Assembly: GCA_922989275.2 (NCBI GenBank)
Contig: OV277864.1
Coordinates: 6,324,001 to 6,388,000 of the forward strand
Direction of reading: 5' to 3'
DNA length: 64,000 nucleotides
Origin: Gari tellinella
Lineage: Eukaryota; Mollusca; Bivalvia; Cardiida; Psammobiidae
Below, in pieces: positions 52,669-61,600 of the stretch. Both the position numbers and the translations under genes were made by a program. Below the pieces are notes generated by a model. That model worked only from the letters and a program-made list of their open reading frames with translations. It had not been told where the DNA came from and did no database searches. The first letter of the stretch is position 1. Each line of letters begins with the position of its first letter.

Positions 52669-55600
52669 CTAAACAAAGTGGTAAAATATTCATAATAAGA
52701 AGTTGTCCTTTACAGTTGAGAAAACGTTATTCTTTCCCATTGAAACGCAAACAAAACGCAGACCAAACGCAATACACTAAAATGTAGAAAATAACAACTC
52801 TTTAACAATTCTAAATATTGATTTTAAGCTAAGTGGCAAACAGTTTGAAGCCAGATCAGTAACTGGCGTCTGATATGGCTCCAAACTGTTTGTACTGGAA
52901 ATAATAGTTTTAGCTTATACGCGTTTATGGGAAAGTATAACGATTTCTGCACTGTATCTCTTTAGAAACCGGCGTCAAAATCAGATGTTCAGGGGCCCGT
53001 TTCATAAAACATCCTACGACAAATGGTGTCGTAAGTCAAAACCTTAAAATACATTTAATCTCTTATTTCTCTATCTAATCCTGTCTTGTGACATCGTTTT
53101 GGAATCGTCTTTTCAAGGCGATTCCAAAAGGATGTCACAAGACAGGATAAGATGGAGAAATAAAAAGAAATTGATACTTTTATAATCTGTCTTACGACAA
53201 AATTTATCGTAAGAAGTTTTATGAAACGGGCCCCTGATGTCCACAACCACGATCTGTATTATCGTGTACCACATACACATCTCCTGAAGATAGGCATTCT
53301 ACAGGGAAGAATACATTATTCTTTCCGAATCGACGCGCTTGTGTCAAATAAACTAGTCTTAACACAACTATACACACACAACAAACAACCTCTTGCAGTG
53401 GGCAAGACTTGCTATAAAACAAGCGAGTTTATTGCGCTTAGCTCAGAAGGCTGGTCAATCTTAACAAGGAACTAAACCATCTTAACAAATGCCGGGGCCA
53501 TAGATTGATATAAGGTGCGACTGATTACTAAACTAGATTCTACGCATCATACGATACGCCAAGGAAAATAACAGAGGCAAAAAGCTGTATTCATTCAGGT
53601 AAAAACTCTGGAAAACTGTGCCTTAGTGGCGTCTCTAAAGCTTAAGAGAAACGTATCAGGACAGGTAAGGCCCCTGTTGTATAGAATACTGAAAAGAACA
53701 AAGTGCTTAAACTGCACCTAGAATTCGCGTTTGATATTTGACCAAGGATAAGTCATATCATACTGCACCTGTAACTCCTAATAACAACTACACATACAGA
53801 TGCATGGTTCTTACACGTTCGAATGTGAAATAACCCGATGTTCACTGGTTGAAGTCAAGCCTAGCACTGACTCATACACCACTGATTATACCCATTAACC
53901 CTCACTGTACACGGAGCACAAATTTCACGTGCTAATTTGTGTATTGCTATGTTAAGACATTAGTACTGCTCTATACTGCGAACACACACAACTATCAATT
54001 TCTATTGCAAACTGCTAGGAGCCAGATCAGACATCGGGTAACTCGGCGTCTGATCTTGCTCTAAACTGTTTGCCACTCAGATAAAACATTCAACATTATT
54101 TTCTAACAATGCAATTTGCTCCATTGTATGACTTGCGTTTGGGTTATTCTTTTATTTCTTTTTTAAAAACAATAACATCCACAACAACTCCAAAGGGAAA
54201 GAATAATGCATTCTACGCCGTTATTGTTGTGTTTTATTAACCTGTCAAAATTTAAATAATTAGACGCTGGCTGAACACGCTTAACATTACTTCGGTCGAT
54301 ATCGATTGTTTCCGTTACGTTTTACGGGTAGGTCAGGATTGAAAAGGGAAGTTTATATTTGAAATAAGATTTCGATTCTGATATGTCTTCGTGGTCGAAA
54401 TAGAACAGTAGTGTACATATGGCCGTGAGTTCGATACCCAACGAAATATTTTTATTATTATTTTATTATTTGGTGTATACGAGTCTGCAAGAAGGAGAAG
54501 CAGAATGGATTGAAAATTTCTTTGGATCTGATTTATGTATCATAGTCATTCACGAAGAGTGAACCTATACGCCTGTCTCATACAAACAGTAATACCACGA
54601 TCAGAGGGTTCCTAAATGAGCCCTTTGATCAGAAATACATTGTTTGCCATTTAACTCTTTGGACCCTAGTCCCGCATATAGGCGATCTTTTCAAACCGTG
54701 TACATGTGAATAGTACACTTGTTCTATGCAAACAGTGAAGACCCAGATCAGAGGGCTCCGAAAGGAGCCCTCTGATCAGGGTCTTCACTGTTTGTCATAA
54801 TGCCAAACATTGACAAAACGACCCATAAAAGTCAGAAATGGATTAGACTTAAATGGAAACTGGAATTGTCCATTTAAAGTTTTAGGGAGGAAAGAGTTAA
54901 AGTTGTCGTACATTGCTAGATTTAATTGGAAACGGGAGAATCCATTACTAGTTTAAGTGATAAATGAGTTGTTATCTAACAGTGAGAGGCCCCATCGGGT
55001 AACATTTACATACATTTAAAACTTTCAATAGTTTACGGAGTGTAGCGTTTATTTTAAATATGGCACATGTTGCATTATAGGTCTCTATGTTGAACAATTC
55101 AAGTAAACTAACTGTTTGAAAAATAAATCAAATAATTGAAGATCTAATAAAAAAACGAAATAAAACCTAGCGGGGATCGAACCCACAACGTTTTATCCAT
55201 TTTCAAGTATCCTTACAACCTTCCAATTACTCTGACTCGATTATTGATTTTAATTCGACACAGAATACACACTATCCTTAGATTCCTATCCGTAAATAAA
55301 AACGATAAGTATCGACCTTATACCGAAGCTGCAATTGGTTTGATGTTTTGTTTAGCTAGTTACCTAATTTGCATAACTATCCATATTAATGAGAAATTAG
55401 ATATTTCCATGAATTTTCACAGGGAATGCACTTATTTCAACGTAAATATCATCAATATCTCCTTCAAATTGCAACATGAAGGCTGTAAATGTTTGGTACT
55501 TATTTTGTTACAAATTTTCTACAAAAATGTCGCAAAATATAGTTTAACGTGATAAAATATCACCCAAAGCGATAGCGGGATGGGTTGGGAGAAAAGCTAA

Positions 55601-58600
55601 ATACGCACTAATGTAGGATGCAATATTGTAATATATCTTTGCTATATCGTGATTTTAATCATTTCCAACGGTGCTTAAACAAAGAAACTCATTATGCAAT
55701 TTGTTTGATGTGTTAATTACCTAATTACATGTAGCTTATTTGCATATATATGCACATTCATGAGCAATTGGAAACAGGCATGAATTTTCGCAGAAAATAT
55801 ATACATTTTAATCTTAATATCATCAATATCTCTCACTTTGTTACATGAAGGCCGTAAATGGTTGGCACACACTATGTTTACAAATTTACTAAAGTTAAAA
55901 ATAATTGCAGTCGATATTAAAACTGATAAAATATCCTCTAAAGCGAGGGGGGGGGGACCCCAAATCACACTAACTATAGTTTGCAATTTTAGGTTATATA
56001 CATGTATCTGCTACATCGTAGTCTACATTGTTGAAAATGGTGTCTAAACAAAGCAATTCGTTTAACAATTCGTCTGATGTCTTGTTTTGCTTATTAGTTA
56101 ATTTTTAAAATTATGCATATAATGTGCACGTGGAAATATGCATGCATGTTCGAGACTCGGCATTTCTCGGTGTCTTATCCAGATACAAACTTTCTGAAAT
56201 GCATTTAGAGTTGTGGATAGCAGCGCAACATATTTTTTAATAGTTCACTGTCAAGGCCGAAATATCCGACAGTAGCAAACCGTTTGATCATGATCAGCGC
56301 ACAGAAGAGAAGACGTTATTCTTTCGTAATAAACACGTTTACTATTGTTTCCATTGCAAACAGTTCGGAGCCTGATCAGACGCCGGGTAACCATACGTCT
56401 GATCAAGCATCAAACTGCTTTCCACTCAGATTAAAATAAATAGTGAGAATTATCAACAAGTTGTCATTTTCTACGTTTTATTGCCATGCGTTTCGCTTGT
56501 GTTTAAACAGGAAATAACAACATATAATCTACTGTACCAAGGCGTCTGAATCAGGATCAAAGCGTTTTTAAACTGATAACAATGATTCTTAAGAAAAAAA
56601 CTCCGCATGAAACTCTAGAATTAATAGCAATCTTTAGACTAAAAATATGAGCAGACCGAAATTTGGCAGCGTCTGTGTTAGACGGGTTATTATGACATAC
56701 TGCAAGTGAACGGACTGCAAAGGACTTACTATGTTCCTTGCGAAGGGGGCCAACATTCCTCCGATTCTGGCTGCACAAGACGCCATGCCTAGACCACGGT
56801 TTCTGGAACGTAAAACAAGTCGGTTTGAGGCATACAGTAAAAACATCCACTTGCGTCTACTAAAATGAAGGCTTATAGGCTGTATAGAAGACAGAGATTT
56901 GGATTTGTTATGATTTTACGTCGCTTCAACATTAGTTCAGTCATGTCCCGCTTATAACAGGTGGAGGAAAATCCAAAAAGCTCTTTATGCACTGTTTCAT
57001 GCACAAATCGGCAACTGGGTAGAACTCCCTACTATCTACAAGCCAGTTGAAAGACTTCTCCATATAAAAAATCCGAATCCCAAGACCTATGAGGAGCTTA
57101 GTGATATAAATCACAGTGACTATACAACTATGCCTAGGAGGCCCACTATAGAAGACAGATGACATCTTAATTCAAGGTGAAAGTAAAACAGAAAACCCCT
57201 AAAGGAATGAAGATCCTAACAAATGAAGATCATTTAGGAGCTTTCTGTTTTACTTCCATCTTGCTTTAAGCAGTAACACCTAATAATAAACATTGTTTAG
57301 TGATATTAAAGAGGAATTGTACATTACGACAGTGGGAGAGACGTTATTGTTTCCCATTAAACGCCTTAGTGCGAAACTAACAATGACAAATGCAAATAGT
57401 TTAGTTCGTTTAAACGAATAGGGAGAACGTCTTCACAAATGTACAGTATACCTCTCCATCACGACCAAATTGTGTTTATTATCAGGTCTTTAAGACAGGT
57501 GACTATTTTAAGTAATGAGAAGGTAAATCATAAAGCTCAATAAGGAGCTTTCTGTTTTACCTTCTCCTTGATCTACATGTAAGCTGTCACCTGTCTTTCA
57601 TAAACAAATGAGCCTTATTTCTAGTGGTCGCAATAGAGGGGTTGTACTGTATTTAAATCTTTCCCCCATAGAAGCGCCTTTTAGCGAATATGATTTATTC
57701 CTCCGCTGAAGAAATTAGTTCCAATTTAATCAGTCATGAATATATGTTATATGGAATATTGTCTATATTCTTACACATGATAGTATAAAGCAGGCTGAAA
57801 ATAAAGCAGAATGCGCCTTAAGGCGCATTCTGCTTTACTTTCAACCTGCTTTAAGTAGTCACCTATCTTCAGTTCAAAAAATGGGCTGTCAGGTAAAGGG
57901 TTAATAAAAATGATTATTCGGCGATTATTACATGTAGATACAGTAAAACCACTATTTGAAACTCCGTGTGAAAATAAGGTGATAGCTAAACCATTTTCCC
58001 GTTGAATATTCATATGTATTTCTAATTCTCCGCCCACTATGAACATATTTCATGTTAATCTCGTCACTGCCATGACGTCAACAATTTTAAACAATTGTCG
58101 TCTGCTTCTATTTCTTAAAATCAAATTTTAGGTATTAAGACTTAAGACACAGTTTCAATCCTGATACGCGGCGTCTGATACGCGGCGTCTGATCATGATC
58201 TAAACTATTTGCAAATAACTACTGCACTTGCGGCAAGGCAGTGAAGGGGTTAAGTGCATGTTCAGCATTCGCTGATAACATAATCAACATACACCTCAAG
58301 AAAGAGTGCATACTCCTGTCAAACGACAACTTTTAACGACAACTTTTAACAAATGACATTTTGTCTGCAAAACGGTAAGAAAAGATGAAGCAGTGAGAAA
58401 ATGGAGTTAAGGGTGTATGAAACTCATGATTTTGGAAATTTTTCAAAGTATATGAAAACACTCTATGATGGTTTTGTATTGAAGAGCTATTAAAAATAAA
58501 TGAAAAAATAGAAAAAGTGTACATTTTAGTCAAATTCTTGGCTCTACGGCCATGTAAAATTTACCCCACCCAATCTTTCTTATTTTGCCCTTTTCAAACA

Positions 58601-61600
58601 GCCCGCTTCAATAAAATCCATTTCAAATGAAAACAAATATGATAATTTGGTTTTGTGTTATTTATTTTCAGTCTATGGTAGTATTCCTTTATTCAAAAAC
58701 TAATTTAAGAGAAAACAAGCACACAATGTGAAATTTATAAAGCTCTAAATATCATCGATATGGTACTTTTTTGTTAATTTTGTAAAGGGAGATAACTCTT
58801 TTTACTTTAACCCTTTACCTGATAGTCTCTTTCTAGTACCTAAGATAGGTGACTACTTAAAGCAGGTTGAAAGTAAAGCAGAATGCGCCTTAGGGCGCAT
58901 TCTGCTTTACTTTCAGCCTGCTTTAAGCTATCATGTGCTATAATATAGAAAATATTCCCTATAATACATATTCATTACTAATTAAATCGGAACTATTTTC
59001 TTCAGCGGATGAATAAATCATATTTGCTAAAAGGCGCTTCTATGGGGGAAATGGTTAATAACTCAAAATTTTCAACACTGACCTTTCAATTTCTTTTCAT
59101 ATTTTGAACTGCCTTAGCATAGACTTTCATCTGGTAGAAAATAAGAAAAAAATTATACTAGAACTATTTCATTTTCAAACTTATTTACTTTTTTCCATAG
59201 AATAAAAAATCTAATAAAAACATGCCCTATAAAAAGCATATTTTTTATATTCAAGGATCCATATTGTTCAAACCTGGTGCCTGCTTTGTCTAAATTTGAC
59301 TTCTATATGCAAAAATACCACCATAGACATGAAATAAATAAAGAAAACCCAAATGACCATGTATGTTCTGTTTTTAAATAGATTTTACTGAAGCTTGTAC
59401 TCTGAATGGGTAAATTTTGAGTCCAAAACAGTCCAAAATTGACATGCCTTTTTCAAATCGCTGTAGCTAAAAAAAAGGACACAACCATATATTTATTTTT
59501 TTCAATTTTTCATTCATCATAAATGGCTCTTCCAAAAAAAATGATAGAAAAAAAAGTTTAATACTTTGAAAAAATCGCTTATGGGTTTGATACACCCTTA
59601 AGCAAGACTCGACTGTACCTCATATTTGTTGGGTAGAGCTCTGGAGAGTACAACATAAGTGTACTAAAAGACCCGGTAATGGCAAACTTCCCGATTAGTG
59701 TGAACGCTGTAGACCCCAATAGCATCGCACTGTTTCCACCTGAACGTAAAACAAATAATTCATGTGTCAATAACTTTTTTAAGTCTAACTTGATGTTTTA
59801 TCCAAGTAACATGTTATCCCGCCACAGCCTCACGCTGAGTACGATTGTTATTTGAAAAGAATGTCGATCAGGATCAGACGTCGCGTTGCGTTACGCGGCG
59901 TCTGATCAGGATAAACCTGTTTGGAACTTTTATCAAGATTTCTTATGTAAAAGATTTAAAATCTAAATTTGAGAAATAAAAGCAGACGATAAGTGGTTAA
60001 ACCCAGACGCGGTTATTTGCAAAAACGAACGTATACTCCTCTTTATGTTATGTCGGAGTTTGGCGTCATTTCGGTGCGAGTTAACGTCGTACTAGTTCGT
60101 GCATCGAAGATGACGTCATCTCCGACGTACGTCGCCTAGAGACATAAAGGTCATTACAAGAAAGAAAAGGAAATAAACCAGTTCGAAAATACAGTCGTTC
60201 TTAGACATATGTGATAAATCAAATACTGAATGTCTTGAGAGTCGCGTAGAATGAGTTTTTGCAATGCAGTAAACCACTGTATCTGAGGTTAATCATTATT
60301 TTGTTAAGGCAGTTGGTCTTTCAAAGACTGAAGGTGAAGGTAAAACAGAGAGTTTTTACATACGTTTATGCTTTATATCGAGCTTCTTTTTGCTACAAGT
60401 TGTCAGTTGTTTTTATTGGACATCAATAAGTGTTTTTTATGCCCCCAGAATCTACGATTCGGGGGCATATAGTTTTTGTCATGTCTGTTGGTTTGTCTGT
60501 CCGTCCGTCCGTCCGTCCGTCTGTCTGTGCCAAAAATCTTAACCTTGGCTATAACTCTTGCATTTTTGTACCTAGGCCTTTTATACTTGGCATGTGTCTT
60601 CCCTGTATCAAGACCTTTCCAATCATATACAATTTTTGACCTTGTGACCTTGACCTTGACATTTGACCTACTTTTGTAAAAATCTTAAAATGGCTATAAC
60701 ATTTGCACCTGTTGGCCCAGGGCTTTCATATTTTGTATGTATATTTCTTGTGTCAACACCTTTCCAACCATACAAACATCTTTGACCATGTGACCTTGAC
60801 CTTCACCGTTGACCTATTTAATCAAACTTTAACAAAAAACCTTAACCTTGGCTATAACTTTTGCATTTTTGAACCTCGGCCTTTTATACTTGTCATGTGT
60901 ATTCCTCATGGCAAGACCTTGCCAACCATATAAAACTTTTTGACCTGGTGACCTTGACCTTGACATTTTACCTACTTTTGTAAAAATCTTTAAATGGCTT
61001 TAACATTTGCACCAGTTGGCCCAGGGCTTTCATATTTTGTATGTATATTTCTTGTGTCAAGACCTTTCTAACCATACCAACATCTTTGACCTTGCGACCT
61101 TCACCTTTACCTTTGACCTCTTTAATCAAACTTTAACCAAAAACCTTAACCTTGGCTATAACTTTTGCATTTTTGCACCTGGGCATTTTATACTTGGCAT
61201 GTGTATTCCTCATGGCAAGACCTTTCCAACCATACACCACTTTTTGACCTTGACCTTGACATTTGACCTTCTTTTGTAAAAATCTTTAAATTGCTATAAC
61301 ATTTGCACCAGTTAGCATAGGGCTTTAATATTTTGTATGTATATGTTTTGTGTCAAGACCTTTCCTACCATACCAATATCTTTGACCATGTTACCTTGAC
61401 CTTCACCTTTGACCTATTTAATCAAACTTTAACAAAAAACCTTAACATTGGCTATAACTTTTGCATTTTTGAACCTGGGCCTTTTATACTTGCATGTGTA
61501 TTCTTCATGGCAAGACCTTTCCAACCATACAAAACTTTTTGACCTGGTGACCTTGACATTTGACCTACTTTTGTAAAAATCTTTAAATGGCTATAACATT

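Noticed and set aside
60430..60679. Frames with SVRPSVRPSVC
   Set aside because: Created by the (GTCC)n simple repeat at the start of the satellite.
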